64,000 nt of DNA from CAWCUZ01 sp963798795 (lineage in GTDB: Bacteria; Acidobacteriota; Vicinamibacteria; Vicinamibacterales; SCN-69-37). The first letter of the stretch is position 1, and each line of letters opens with the position of its first letter. The DNA lies in the NCBI GenBank assembly GCA_963798795.1, contig CAWCUZ010000001.1, positions 1,736,001 to 1,800,000 of the forward strand, written 5' to 3'. Of this stretch, positions 20,001 through 27,783 are shown piece by piece. Under the pieces are notes generated by a model. It saw nothing but the letters and a program-made list of their open reading frames with translations, was not told where the DNA came from and did not search any database. The translations under genes and the position numbers were made by a program.

Positions 20001-20087
20001 GCGTTCAACGCCGCCCTGGAGCGCGCGGGCATCGCCCCGATCGCGGCGGCGGTGGCCGTCCCGGCGACGGCATGCGGCGGCCGGTAG
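17028..20087 (+). CDS. Sortilin/VPS10-like BNR-repeat exoprotein
   Basis: A 1019-residue exported protein. The signal peptide (MHRLAALVGLAVTSLALGLSAQ) is followed by two beta-propellers with many BNR/Asp-box motifs such as SxDxGxTW (KSTNGGLTW, RTTDGGRTW, TSDFGATW). A C-terminal beta-sandwich and a helical tail (about 880-1010) follow. This architecture is abundant in Acidobacteriota and annotated as VPS10/sortilin-like or WD40/BNR glycosyl hydrolase, but catalytic sialidase residues are not evident, so an enzymatic role is not claimed. It is probably periplasmic or secreted, perhaps binding peptide or glycan. Monocistronic. Confidence 0.8.
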   Translation: MHRLAALVGLAVTSLALGLSAQDADTQYFSDLRWRLVGPYRAGRLWAVAGVAGDPTTYYAGSPAGALWKSTNGGLTWASVSDNLPVLGVGAVGVAPSSPNIVYLGTGSNTLGAGVFRSDDAGKTWRAAGLADTKYITALLVDPKNPDIVIVAAGSGGNFGSMVFYNNNPTGARGVYRTTDGGRTWAHTLFVDDATSAVELAMDPAAPATVSASLSNGLYRSRDEGATWTKLAASGLTAAGTTIAAAPGTGARRLYAIGGGRGGGGLFRSDDGGATFRVTTSRLASAGGRLYVDPTNPDIVYTMGTSMYRSTDGGASLEAIKGAPGGDDPHALWIDPANPRRMILGADQGPAITVDGGATWTPWYTMPNGEFYFVSTDRGFPYRIYAAQQDSGTVSILSRSDFGAIRPQDWHPVSGYEQGHIFSDPLDARYVYSHGGGHVITRFDRVTGQSGPVFMPAADDRFGPRPGMELSRKDPHWMFVGSQFVYASNDRVTWTRISGDLATRADRQGSGPNGNRGTITAIAASPVDVNLIWVATSNGLVHVTRDMGRTWTMVAPPRLHAETTLATWSIEASPHDAGVAYVGAIDLSDAHGPAFFLTSDFGATWKEIDNGLPANVPTRALREDPLNPTLLYGATQGGVFVSFDRGGRWQPLQLNLPPAAVNDLTVHDDDLVAATWGRGLWVLDNVTPLRQIAAVRADSTNAFLFAPAAAVRVRWDNNQDTPLPPEVPQGQNPPDGVAIDYDLKAATPGVTIEIRDAAGALVRAWNDRAPWPDPRMPNVPAYWFGTEPRTDGGAGMHRLLWDLRYPTPPSLDVDANGAPAQTVSFGIIAPAVIGHTSKQQPIGSLVLPGVYDVRLIAGTQTLTRPITVTNDPRSDSTMADLRAQFAQEKRLMSGIEATRAAMNATQTLRATGRSAASGQATLVDALQTFEQAATTVAAALAANRGFASRLPDLQFADLKPAASVVAAIDALCARGDQALARYAQFIGGDLTAFNAALERAGIAPIAAAVAVPATACGGR

Positions 20088-20365
20088 CGCCCATGCGCCG
20101 CGAATTGCGCGCTCGGCTTTCGCGTGGCTGTCCGCCGCAGCGCAGACCGGCAGCCCCGGCACATAGGCGCTGGATGGCGCCGCTTGCCTCGGCCACGCCG
20201 GCGCGCTCTACGTGCGGCAGCAGCTCACGTCCGAGGTCAAGGACCGAGCGGCTGCGAACGCCAACGCGACAAACTGCGCGTACGACGGCAAGCTGTTCAA
20301 CTGAACCGCCGTAACCGCGCCGCTTTTCAGTTGCTTGGCGCCGAGTGAAGGGGCTGATGAAAGAG

Positions 20366-20441
20366 TGGTGAGCCCGCTCGGAGTCGAACCGAGAACCAAC
20401 AGATTAAGAGTCTGCTGCTCTGCCAATTGAGCTACGGGCCC
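20366..20441 (-). tRNA. tRNA-Lys(CTT)
   Basis: On the minus strand, acceptor GGGCCCG pairs with CGGGCTC (one G-U). The anticodon loop CTCTTAA gives anticodon CTT, the T-loop is TTCGACT, and A73 is followed by an encoded CCA (20366-20368). It is the last of three minus-strand tRNAs. Confidence 0.95.
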
Positions 20442-20451
20442 CACACGGGAA

Positions 20452-20546
20452 GTCAGAAGGCAGAAGGCAGAAGGCAAAAGGCGGAAACTGGAACCCGAGG
20501 CGGCCTCAGCTCTCTTCCAACTCTTGCCTTCTGCCTTCTGCCTTTC
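20452..20546. repeat. AGAAGGC / GCCTTCT inverted low-complexity repeat
   Basis: Left arm: several AGAAGGC units followed by GGCGGAAACTGGAA. Right arm: TTCCAACTCTTGCC followed by TTCTGCC units. The arms can form a long stem. It lies between tRNA-Lys and tRNA-Arg and shares its unit with 16783-16826. Confidence 0.75.
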
Positions 20547-20552
20547 TGAAAG

Positions 20553-20626
<74 letters not shown>

Positions 20627-20643
20627 ACAGGTCGCAAAATCAA

Positions 20644-20720
<77 letters not shown>

Positions 20721-20736
20721 ACAGCCGCACAGCGTA

Positions 20737-21774
20737 TCACACGCGCCCGCCCGCCGCGGCCACACGGGGGTCTCGCGTGAGCGTGTCTTCGCGGGCGCCG
20801 CCGCGCATCCGCGCGACCAGCTTGCCGACGCCCAGCGACGCCCGGAACACGCCGCCGGCCGTCGCCAGCCCGCCGAGCAGTTGGTACTTCCCCACCGCCT
20901 CAAGCCCGGCCGACGCGATGCACCCGCACTGCCGGCAGTCCGGATCACCGCCAAACTGGCACGGCGTGATCGGCTTCTTCAAGTCCGACGACAGGCATGC
21001 CGTCGTCTGGGCGAAGATGCACTCGTTCGGGGTCCTGGGCGGCTCGAGGTAGCCGCGCAGCACGGACGGCCCCATGTCGCAGAGCTGCGTCGGGTATTCC
21101 CGATGGAGCTCCGTCAGCTCGGCGACCACCCGCTGGCGATCCTCGGGGCGCAGCCGCTCGGCCGACTCCTCGCCTTTCTGTGGCGTGTAGATCGAAAACC
21201 ACATCTTGCGCACGTCGGGCAGGGCGGTCCAGAACTCCACGAATTCACGGAGGTAGCCCGGCCGGAGGGACTGCTGGCGCGTGATCGTGCAATGCACCGT
21301 GATGTGCTGCCCCTTGACGTGTTTCAGGATGCGGTCGTACGTGGCCGGCGCGCGGCGCGCGTCGTGCTCGGGCTGCAGCCCGTCAATGGACACGCACACC
21401 TGCAGCCGCTCCATGTCCGCCCACGCCTCCGGAATCGGACGCACGGCGCTCGTCACCACCTGCGTCCAGACGCCCATGCCGGTGAGCGTCGGCAGCAGGA
21501 CTTCGAGCTCGCGGAACCGTACGAGCGGCTCGCCGCCCACGATCGACAGATGCACCGGCTTGTAGCGGCGCACCACGTCGAGCACGCCATCGATCAGCTC
21601 CTGGCCCTTGTAGTCAGCGAGCTGCCGGAGGACGACGTCGCCGCCCAGGTGTTGGTCGCCGTAGGCGTAGCAGCCCGGGCAACGCAGCGGGCACTCGCGC
21701 GTGATTTCGATGGAGAGATTCGGCCGGTACCCCGCCAGAATTCGGCCCCAGCCCGCGACGACGCCACTCTTCAT
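20737..21774 (-). CDS. Radical SAM protein
   Basis: A 345-residue radical SAM enzyme. The [4Fe-4S]-SAM motif is C28-PLR-C32-PG-C35, followed by the VGGEPL (GGE-type) SAM-contact motif near residue 100. The C-terminal part holds further Cys (NECIF..., TTACL, and a DCRQCGC cluster near residues 280-285) that may bind an auxiliary cluster, as in SPASM/twitch proteins. The substrate is unknown. A TAAGCT box six bases before the ATG, with AGGA overlapping, marks the start. The stop lies 16 bp from the tRNA-Arg gene, and the MBL-rhodanese gene 80 bp upstream is on the same strand, so the two may be linked. Confidence 0.85.
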   Translation of the reverse strand: MKSGVVAGWGRILAGYRPNLSIEITRECPLRCPGCYAYGDQHLGGDVVLRQLADYKGQELIDGVLDVVRRYKPVHLSIVGGEPLVRFRELEVLLPTLTGMGVWTQVVTSAVRPIPEAWADMERLQVCVSIDGLQPEHDARRAPATYDRILKHVKGQHITVHCTITRQQSLRPGYLREFVEFWTALPDVRKMWFSIYTPQKGEESAERLRPEDRQRVVAELTELHREYPTQLCDMGPSVLRGYLEPPRTPNECIFAQTTACLSSDLKKPITPCQFGGDPDCRQCGCIASAGLEAVGKYQLLGGLATAGGVFRASLGVGKLVARMRGGAREDTLTRDPRVAAAGGRV

Positions 21775-21854
21775 TCCTAGAGCTTACCCGGTTCGCCTTC
21801 GGTGACAAACAGCGGACTGCGCGCGACGCACAGGTCCTTGAATCCCCAACTCAC

Positions 21855-23300
21855 CTATCGCGCCCCGACGGCGGCATCGGTCGTCGGCAGGCCGGCCTTG
21901 CGCCACTCGCCGATGCCGCCCACGAGGTTCACGACGCGCTCCAGGCCGCGCGCGCGCAGGAGGCTGGCCCCGATCGCCGACCGCGCCCCGGCCGCGCACT
22001 GCACCACGATGGTCCGCGTGCGCGGGATCTCGCCCAGCCGGTCCGTCAGGTAGCCCAGCGCGATATGCCGCGCGCCGTCGATGTAGCCTGCGTCCCACTC
22101 GCTCTCACTGCGCACGTCGACGAGCGTGACGGCGTCGTGGGCGAGCGACTCGCGCAGGTCGCGCACCGTGATTTGCGGGATCGTGCCGAGTCCGCCGCCC
22201 GCCCCGGTCCAGGCTTCGATGACCCCCGCGTCGAAATAGCCGTCCACGCGATCCAGGCCGATCATCGCCAGGTCCCGCACCGCGCCGTCGATCGCGCCCG
22301 AACGCCGCTCATCGTCGACGATCAGGTAGAACGGCTCGGTGAACGGCACCAGCCATCCGGCCCAGTTCGTAAAGCTGTTGTCGAGCGGGATGTTGATCGT
22401 GCCGGGCACGTGCGCGATCGCGAAATCGGCCGCCGGACGCGTATCGACGATGAGCGCGCCCTCGAGCAGGCGGCGCCGCAGCAGGTGGACGTCCTGGAAC
22501 TCCGGCCGCGCGAAGCCGTGCAGCAGGCGCGGCCCTTCGCGGTTGAGCCGCTTCATCTCGGCGAAGTACTTCGGCGGCTCCGGCTGCCCCGCCAGGACGC
22601 TCCGCACGAAGTCGTCTTCGCCGCGATCCTGGAACGCCCAGCTGAATCGCCGCTCGTACCCGAGCGTGCTCTGCGGAATCGCGCTGATCCCCTTGCCGCA
22701 CGCCGACCCGGCGCCATGGCCGGGCCAGATCTGCAGCCAGTCCGGCCGCTCCGCGAATCGCCGGAGGCTGCGATACAGCATCCGGGCGCCGGTCTCCATC
22801 GTGCCCGCGATCGCGGCCGCGCGCTCCAGCAGATCGGGCCGGCCCACGTCGCCGACGAACACGAAGTCGCCCGTGGCGGCCGCGATCGGTTCGGTCGCCG
22901 CCGCGCCGTCGGTCACGAGGAACGTCAGATGTTCGGGCGTGTGGCCCGGGGTGTGCAGCACGTCGATGCGGACGCGGCCCACCTGAATCCGATCGCCGTC
23001 CCCGATCGCGCGCACGCCGGCGTCGGAGGTGAACCCGTACTGCCAGTCGGGGCCGCCTTCTTTCGAGAGCGAGAGCGTGCCGCCCGTGCGGGCAGCCAGC
23101 TCCCGGCTCCCCGAGAGGTAGTCGGCGTGAATGTGCGTCTCGGTGATGTGCGCGATCCGCACGCCCTCGGTTTCGGCGGCCTTCAGGTACTGATCGGCGT
23201 CGCGGTTCGGATCGATCACGATCGCTTCGCGCGCTGCGAGACAGCCGATCATGTAGCTCGTCTGCGCCAGCTTGGGTTCGAAGAAGCGCTTTACGAACAT
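21855..23300 (-). CDS. MBL-fold persulfide dioxygenase-like protein with two rhodanese domains
   Basis: A 481-residue fusion. Residues 1-~240 are a metallo-beta-lactamase fold with H56-I-H58-A-D60-Y61, the HxHxDY form seen in bacterial persulfide dioxygenases/glyoxalase II-like proteins, plus HTPGHTPEH and WPGHG. The first rhodanese domain (~270-360) has no active Cys (FYLIVDDERR). The second (~375-475) has CAAGAR, a proper CxxGxR loop. Family knowledge suggests oxidation of glutathione- or low-molecular-weight persulfides linked with sulfur transfer. AGGAG precedes the ATG at 23300. It acts in the cytoplasm in sulfide detoxification, inferred from family. Confidence 0.85.
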   Translation of the reverse strand: MFVKRFFEPKLAQTSYMIGCLAAREAIVIDPNRDADQYLKAAETEGVRIAHITETHIHADYLSGSRELAARTGGTLSLSKEGGPDWQYGFTSDAGVRAIGDGDRIQVGRVRIDVLHTPGHTPEHLTFLVTDGAAATEPIAAATGDFVFVGDVGRPDLLERAAAIAGTMETGARMLYRSLRRFAERPDWLQIWPGHGAGSACGKGISAIPQSTLGYERRFSWAFQDRGEDDFVRSVLAGQPEPPKYFAEMKRLNREGPRLLHGFARPEFQDVHLLRRRLLEGALIVDTRPAADFAIAHVPGTINIPLDNSFTNWAGWLVPFTEPFYLIVDDERRSGAIDGAVRDLAMIGLDRVDGYFDAGVIEAWTGAGGGLGTIPQITVRDLRESLAHDAVTLVDVRSESEWDAGYIDGARHIALGYLTDRLGEIPRTRTIVVQCAAGARSAIGASLLRARGLERVVNLVGGIGEWRKAGLPTTDAAVGAR

Positions 23301-23330
23301 GGGAACTCCTGAAGACTATTCTAGTGCTGT

Positions 23331-23463
23331 GAAGGTCCCAGCGTGCGGGGTGCCAGGGTCCGAGGGTTCGCGAAACGTGCTTTCGCCGGCCCGCTTGTTC
23401 TCGAGAAGAGCAGACAGGCGTTAGATCGTTCCGCGCACCCTGGGACCCTGGGACCCTGGGACC
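23331..23463. repeat. CTGGGACC tandem and inverted repeat between mbl and truA
   Basis: Three CTGGGACC units end directly before the truA ATG. A GGTCCCAG/GCCAGGGTCC arm lies near the divergent MBL start. The arms can pair. No separate gene is seen in the divergent gap. Confidence 0.6.
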
Positions 23464-23465
23464 TT

Positions 23466-24251
23466 ATGCCCCGATATCGCCTCACCATCGAATACGCCGG
23501 CACCCGGTACAGCGGCTGGCAGATTCAGCGCAACGCGCGCACCGTGCAGGGCGAGCTCGAGCGTGCCCTGCGCGAGGCCGGCCTGCCGGCGCTCGCCACC
23601 TACGGTGCCGGCCGCACCGATGCCGGCGTGCACGCGCTTGGCCAGGTGGCGCACGTGGACCTGCGCGCGCCAATCGCACCGGCGGCCCTCCTCGCTCGCA
23701 CGAATGACGCCCTGCCGCACGACATCGTGGTCGTGGACGCCGAGCGCGTGCCGGCGCGGTTTCACGCCCGGCACAGCGCCGTCGCCCGCAGCTATCTCTA
23801 CCAGGTATCGCGCCGGCGTACGGCGTTCGCCAAGCCGTTCGTATGGTGGGTCCGCGAGCCGCTCGATCTGGACGCGATGCGACGCGCCGCCGAGCCGTTG
23901 ACGGGTCTGTCCGACTTCCGCGCCTTCACCGACGACGACCCGGACGAGAAGTCGACGCGGGTCCTGCTCGAGTCCATCGTAGTCGCCGAGGCCGAGGCGC
24001 TGGTCCTGGTCCGCGTGGTTGGCTCGCATTTTCTCTGGAAAATGGTCCGCCGCCTCGTCGGCGTACTGGTCGAAGTCGGCCGCGGCGGACTCCCGCCAGA
24101 CGCGGTTTCGGGTCTGCTCGCCCGGAACTCCGAGCTGCCCGCGCGGCTGACGGCCCCGGCTTCCGGGCTGTTCCTCGAACGGGTCTTCTACGACGAGCGG
24201 CGCGATCTCGCGCTCCGGCCCGTCTTCCTCTGCCCGCGCGCCGGCCGCTGA
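23466..24251 (+). CDS. truA: tRNA pseudouridine(38-40) synthase TruA
   Basis: A 261-residue TruA, normal length. The catalytic motif is GAGRTDAGVHA with nucleophile D52; RYSGWQIQ and RSYLYQV are also typical, and the C-terminal part has SHFLWKMVRRLVG. It isomerises uridines 38-40 in the anticodon arm of tRNAs. The ATG at 23466 starts exactly at the conserved N-terminus, only three bases after the CTGGGACC repeat, so no Shine-Dalgarno is present. Confidence 0.95.
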   Translation: MPRYRLTIEYAGTRYSGWQIQRNARTVQGELERALREAGLPALATYGAGRTDAGVHALGQVAHVDLRAPIAPAALLARTNDALPHDIVVVDAERVPARFHARHSAVARSYLYQVSRRRTAFAKPFVWWVREPLDLDAMRRAAEPLTGLSDFRAFTDDDPDEKSTRVLLESIVVAEAEALVLVRVVGSHFLWKMVRRLVGVLVEVGRGGLPPDAVSGLLARNSELPARLTAPASGLFLERVFYDERRDLALRPVFLCPRAGR

Positions 24252-24411
24252 TCTCCAAATCGAGGATCGACCGACAAAAGCGGGGCGCGCGCGGTGCTTC
24301 CCGCCCGGGCGGCTGTGCGGGACTCTTCGGATTCGGCCTGTTCCCCGCGGGTACGGACCTTGCGCTCAGAACAGCGCTCGGCAGCGTTGCATCCGCCGCC
24401 GGCATTGAACG

Positions 24412-24618
24412 ATGCACACGACCGCCGTCGCCCGAGAGCACACCTGGATTTGCCATTGGGGCCGCGTGAACGGCCCGCGCCGCAACGGGCGCGTCCAGTC
24501 CACAGTCGTCTGGATCTGCGAATACCCCTTCCGCACCATCCGCACCGATCGCCCGAGCGACTGCGAGGGCTGTCCGGTGTGGGACGCGCTGCACGAACGA
24601 GAGCTGCAGACCAAGTAG
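24412..24618 (+). CDS. Small Cys/Trp-containing protein, unknown
   Basis: A 68-residue frame with four Cys and three Trp (WICHWG, WICEYP, CEGC-PVW). The spacing of the last Cys pair (CxxC) and the earlier WIC...WIC pair could bind zinc or an iron-sulfur cluster. Composition is more protein-like than in the other frames here. No ribosome site is visible, so the start is uncertain. It follows truA on the same strand by 160 bp. Family not recognised. Confidence 0.45.
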   Translation: MHTTAVAREHTWICHWGRVNGPRRNGRVQSTVVWICEYPFRTIRTDRPSDCEGCPVWDALHERELQTK

Positions 24619-24648
24619 GAAGCCGGCCGATGCCCGGATCCCGAAGAC

Positions 24649-25839
24649 TCAGGCGTCTTCGCGGCCGATCCGCCGGATCTTGATCCAGAGGGTGACCAGG
24701 AATCCCGCGATGAAGATCGTCGCCACGGCCAGGCCCTTGCGGCGGTACTGGACCTCGGCGAGCGCGCTGTCGGCGTCGGTCAGGGCCCGCTGAGCCGCTT
24801 CCATTCCCTTGGCGGCCGCGGCGTTGACGGGTTCGGCGGCGAATGTGTGCATCTGCACGCGGGCCAGGATGCGCTGGTCGCTCGCCTCGCGGAGAGCGGC
24901 TTCGCCCTCGTCCACGATCATGCCGGCCTGCTGGGCCCTCGCCAGGCGCGCGGTCGCCGTGTCGATCGCCCCAGACAACTGGTCGAGGTCGTTGCGGTCG
25001 CCCTTGATGACCTCGGCTCCGGGAACGGTCTCGTCATGGCACTTGCCGCACACCGTGTCGTCGGTGAACCCGAGCCATCCATCCTGCGGGTGGAGGATCG
25101 CGTGATTGCTGTGGCACGTCACGCATTCGGGCATGTCCAGCATGTCGAAGAGCGCCTTCTTCGGGCTGGCGCGGAACAGCTCGGCCTCGCGGACATGGCA
25201 TTGGGCGCAGACGAGCGCGACATTCTCGACCTCCGGCGGCGCGGCGCCGTGGCTGCCGTGGCAGGTGCTGCAGGTGGGCGCCGAGATGTCCCCGCTCTCG
25301 AGCAACGCCCTGGCGTGCACGCTCTTGGCCCATTCGGCCGGCGGCGTCGTCGGCACGTCGAACGGCGTCATGCGGGTGGCGTCCGCGTGGCACTTCGCGC
25401 ACGTGGTCGCCACATTGCTCGGATAGACCGGCGCGCGCGGATCCTTCACCGGCAGAATGCCGTGCGCACCGTGGCAGTCGCTGCACACCGCCACGCGGGT
25501 CTCGCCCTTCGCGATCTGCTGGCCGTGCATGCTTGTCAGATAGCGCGCGTACTGGTCGACCCGCAATTGCGGATTGAACGTCTTGATGTAGGCCGCGTTG
25601 CTGTGACAGCTCCCGCACAATTTCGGGATGCTCGTCCGCGGGGGCGCGACGTAGTTGGCGCCCTCGGCGGCGCTGTGGCAGGCCGTGCACGTCAGGCCCG
25701 CGGTCTGATGCACGTCGTTCTGAAACGCGGCCTGCGCCTCGGCGACCGTCATTGTGGGATTCGGCGACTGCGCCGAAGCGACGGCGGTCCATCCGATCAG
25801 CCCGCACACCAGCACGCCCAGGCGTTCGCGGATCGTCAT
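24649..25839 (-). CDS. Octaheme c-type cytochrome with C-terminal membrane anchor
   Basis: A 396-residue exported cytochrome. The signal peptide (MTIRERLGVLVCGLIGWTAVASAQ) is followed by eight CXXCH motifs: CTACH, CGSCH, CSDCH, CAKCH, CSTCH, CAQCH, CVTCH and CGKCH. A helical/coiled-coil segment (~290-365) and a C-terminal TM helix (AVATIFIAGFLVTLWIKI) follow, so the heme domain faces the periplasm from the inner membrane. The start at 25839 overlaps the cytochrome b stop by 4 bp (ATGA), so it is coupled to the Rieske/cytochrome b genes. It probably carries electrons between the quinol oxidoreductase and periplasmic or outer-membrane carriers. Confidence 0.9.
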   Translation of the reverse strand: MTIRERLGVLVCGLIGWTAVASAQSPNPTMTVAEAQAAFQNDVHQTAGLTCTACHSAAEGANYVAPPRTSIPKLCGSCHSNAAYIKTFNPQLRVDQYARYLTSMHGQQIAKGETRVAVCSDCHGAHGILPVKDPRAPVYPSNVATTCAKCHADATRMTPFDVPTTPPAEWAKSVHARALLESGDISAPTCSTCHGSHGAAPPEVENVALVCAQCHVREAELFRASPKKALFDMLDMPECVTCHSNHAILHPQDGWLGFTDDTVCGKCHDETVPGAEVIKGDRNDLDQLSGAIDTATARLARAQQAGMIVDEGEAALREASDQRILARVQMHTFAAEPVNAAAAKGMEAAQRALTDADSALAEVQYRRKGLAVATIFIAGFLVTLWIKIRRIGREDA

Positions 25840-26915
25840 GGCGCCCCTTCCCGCAACACCAGGACGGTCATCGCCACCATGTAGAGCACGATGGCGGCGG
25901 CCATCCAGGACACGATCCCGCGCGAGCGCCTGGTATCGCGGTCCAGGATCGGCAGGAAGAACAGCGCCACGCCGCCCAGCCCGAACGCCAGCACCGCCAC
26001 CAGTTCCCCTTCGAGGCCGAGCACCCGGCCGGGCACGAGCTTGAGCGACTCGAACGCCCACAGGAAGTACCACTCCGGGCGGATCCCCGCGGGGGCGGGC
26101 GCGAACAGATCCGCCTTCTGGCCGAGATCCCACGGAAAGAACGCCGAGAGGGCCGCGAGCAGTCCGAGGGCGACCGTCCATCCGAACAGGTCGTGCAGGA
26201 TGTAGTGCGGCAGGAATGCCAGCGCCCTGACGGGCCGGCCGGAGGCGGCGGCGCGCTCCTCGATCGAGGGCGGAACGCTCATCCCGTGCCGCTGGACGAG
26301 CAGCAGATGCGCGGCCAGGATGAGCGTCGCGATACCCGGCAGGATGGCGACGTGGACGCCGAAGAACCGCGTGAGCGTGCCCCCCGTCACGTCGGGTCCG
26401 CCGCGCAGCAGGTGCACGAGCGGCTCGCCAATCCAGGGGATGGCGGATGGAATATCGGTGCCGACCCGCGTCGCGAAGTAAGCGAGCTGGTTCCAGGGCA
26501 GCAGGTAGCCGGTGAAGCCGAACGCGAGCACCAGCCCCAGCAACCCGATCCCGCTCATCCAGGTCAGCTCACGGGGCCGGCGGTACCCTTTGAGGAACAG
26601 CACGCTGAACAGGTGGACGAACACGGCCCCGACCATCAGGTTGGCTGACCACGCGTGGATCGACCGCACGAGCCAGCCGAACGGCACGCGCGCCATGATG
26701 AACTGCACGCTCTCGTAGGCCTCGCCCGCGCTCGGACGGTAGTACATCAGCAGCAGCGCACCGGTGATGACCTGGACGATGAAGAAGAACAGCGCGGCGC
26801 CACCCGCATAGTAGAAGACCGAGTAGCGGTGCTGCGGCACGCGCTTGTGGCGAAGCGTCTCGACGATCTCGGCGATCGGCGCCCGCTCGGCTAGCCAGCT
26901 CCGCAGCGCGTGCAT
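25836..26915 (-). CDS. Cytochrome b of a bc-type quinol:cytochrome c oxidoreductase
   Basis: A 359-residue cytochrome b with about eight TM helices. The four heme-ligating His are in SIHAWSANLMVGAVFVH and in FGVHVAILPG...AAHLLLVQRHG. The quinol-site motif is PEWYFLWAFESLK, close to the PEWY of bc1/b6f proteins. N-terminal b6-like and C-terminal subunit-IV-like parts are joined in one chain. It starts on the last base of the Rieske stop (TGATG) and overlaps the octaheme gene by 4 bp. With Rieske it oxidises quinol and passes electrons to periplasmic cytochromes, or runs in reverse. Confidence 0.93.
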   Translation of the reverse strand: MHALRSWLAERAPIAEIVETLRHKRVPQHRYSVFYYAGGAALFFFIVQVITGALLLMYYRPSAGEAYESVQFIMARVPFGWLVRSIHAWSANLMVGAVFVHLFSVLFLKGYRRPRELTWMSGIGLLGLVLAFGFTGYLLPWNQLAYFATRVGTDIPSAIPWIGEPLVHLLRGGPDVTGGTLTRFFGVHVAILPGIATLILAAHLLLVQRHGMSVPPSIEERAAASGRPVRALAFLPHYILHDLFGWTVALGLLAALSAFFPWDLGQKADLFAPAPAGIRPEWYFLWAFESLKLVPGRVLGLEGELVAVLAFGLGGVALFFLPILDRDTRRSRGIVSWMAAAIVLYMVAMTVLVLREGAP

Positions 26916-27397
26916 CAGGCCCTCCGCGAGATGAAGATCTGATCGTTGCGCACGTCAACGTCGTAGGGCTCGAGCGGCCGCGGCGGCGGGCCCGAGACGT
27001 TGCGGCCGTGCAGGTCGTAGTGGCCGTTGTGGCAGGCGCACCAGATTTGCTCGAGATCCTTGCGGAACTGCACGGTGCAGCTCAAGTGGGTGCACACGGC
27101 CGAGAACGCGCGCAGCTCACCGGTGGGCAGCCGGACGACGATCGCCGGCTTGCTGCCGAAAGGAACGATGCGATAGCTGTCGGGAGTCAGCGACGAGGCC
27201 GCGCCACCACTCGCCGTCTGGGTCGCCGGCTCGGCGACCTCCGGCGCCTGCATGTAGCGGACGACGGGAAAGCCGACGGCCGCCAGGACGGCGCCGGCCC
27301 AGGTGCCCAGCAGCCAGTTCAGGAAGGAACGACGCCCCGCGTCGCCGCCGGCCCGCACCGGCGGCGACGAGGGGCTACTTGCGCGATCGGACGCCAT
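26915..27397 (-). CDS. Rieske [2Fe-2S] protein
   Basis: A 160-residue Rieske protein. A twin-Arg N-terminus (RRSFLNWLLG, residues 22-31) and one TM anchor precede the periplasmic domain. Cluster ligands are C102-T-H104 and C120...H123, with C107 and C122 in position for the structural disulfide (CTHLSC and CACHNGHYDLHG). It lies between cytochrome c and cytochrome b, 5 bp after the former and overlapping the latter by one base. It is the electron-transferring subunit of the bc-type complex. Confidence 0.93.
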   Translation of the reverse strand: MASDRASSPSSPPVRAGGDAGRRSFLNWLLGTWAGAVLAAVGFPVVRYMQAPEVAEPATQTASGGAASSLTPDSYRIVPFGSKPAIVVRLPTGELRAFSAVCTHLSCTVQFRKDLEQIWCACHNGHYDLHGRNVSGPPPRPLEPYDVDVRNDQIFISRRA

Positions 27398-27402
27398 GAC
27401 CT

Positions 27403-27747
27403 CTACGAATCGGTCTTCAGGCTGCGCAGATAGGCGATGAGCGCCTTGAGGTCAGCTTCCTTCAGCTTCACGGGGGGCATGACGTTCTTCGGATTGAGCG
27501 ACTTGGGATTGGGCAGGTAGTGCTCCAGCCAGTCCGCCTCTCGCTTGTTGCCCTCGTTCGACAGGTCGGGCCCGAGTTTGCCCCCCGTGGACCCGACCTT
27601 GTGGCAGACCGAGCACTTCCCGGTCTTGAACAAGTCCTTGCCCTTCGCAACCTCGGCCGCGTTCTGCGCCCTCAAGCGGGCCGGAGCGGCCAGGCTCACC
27701 AGAGCGGCAGTTGCTGTCACGATGATGCCTGTTTTCCACGTTCGCAT
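27403..27747 (-). CDS. Monoheme class I cytochrome c
   Basis: A 114-residue periplasmic cytochrome. A signal peptide ending ARLRAQ is followed by CSVCH and a C-terminal KNVMPPVKL, which supplies the Met axial ligand. The end ALIAYLRSLK is the usual last helix of class I cytochromes c. It lies 36 bp after the MtrB-like barrel gene and 5 bp before rieske. It probably shuttles electrons between the bc-type complex and the decaheme outer-membrane cytochrome. Confidence 0.92.
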   Translation of the reverse strand: MRTWKTGIIVTATAALVSLAAPARLRAQNAAEVAKGKDLFKTGKCSVCHKVGSTGGKLGPDLSNEGNKREADWLEHYLPNPKSLNPKNVMPPVKLKEADLKALIAYLRSLKTDS

Positions 27748-27783
27748 GACGGCTCAGTTCCTCCGCGGTGCGGTGTCCGGAAT

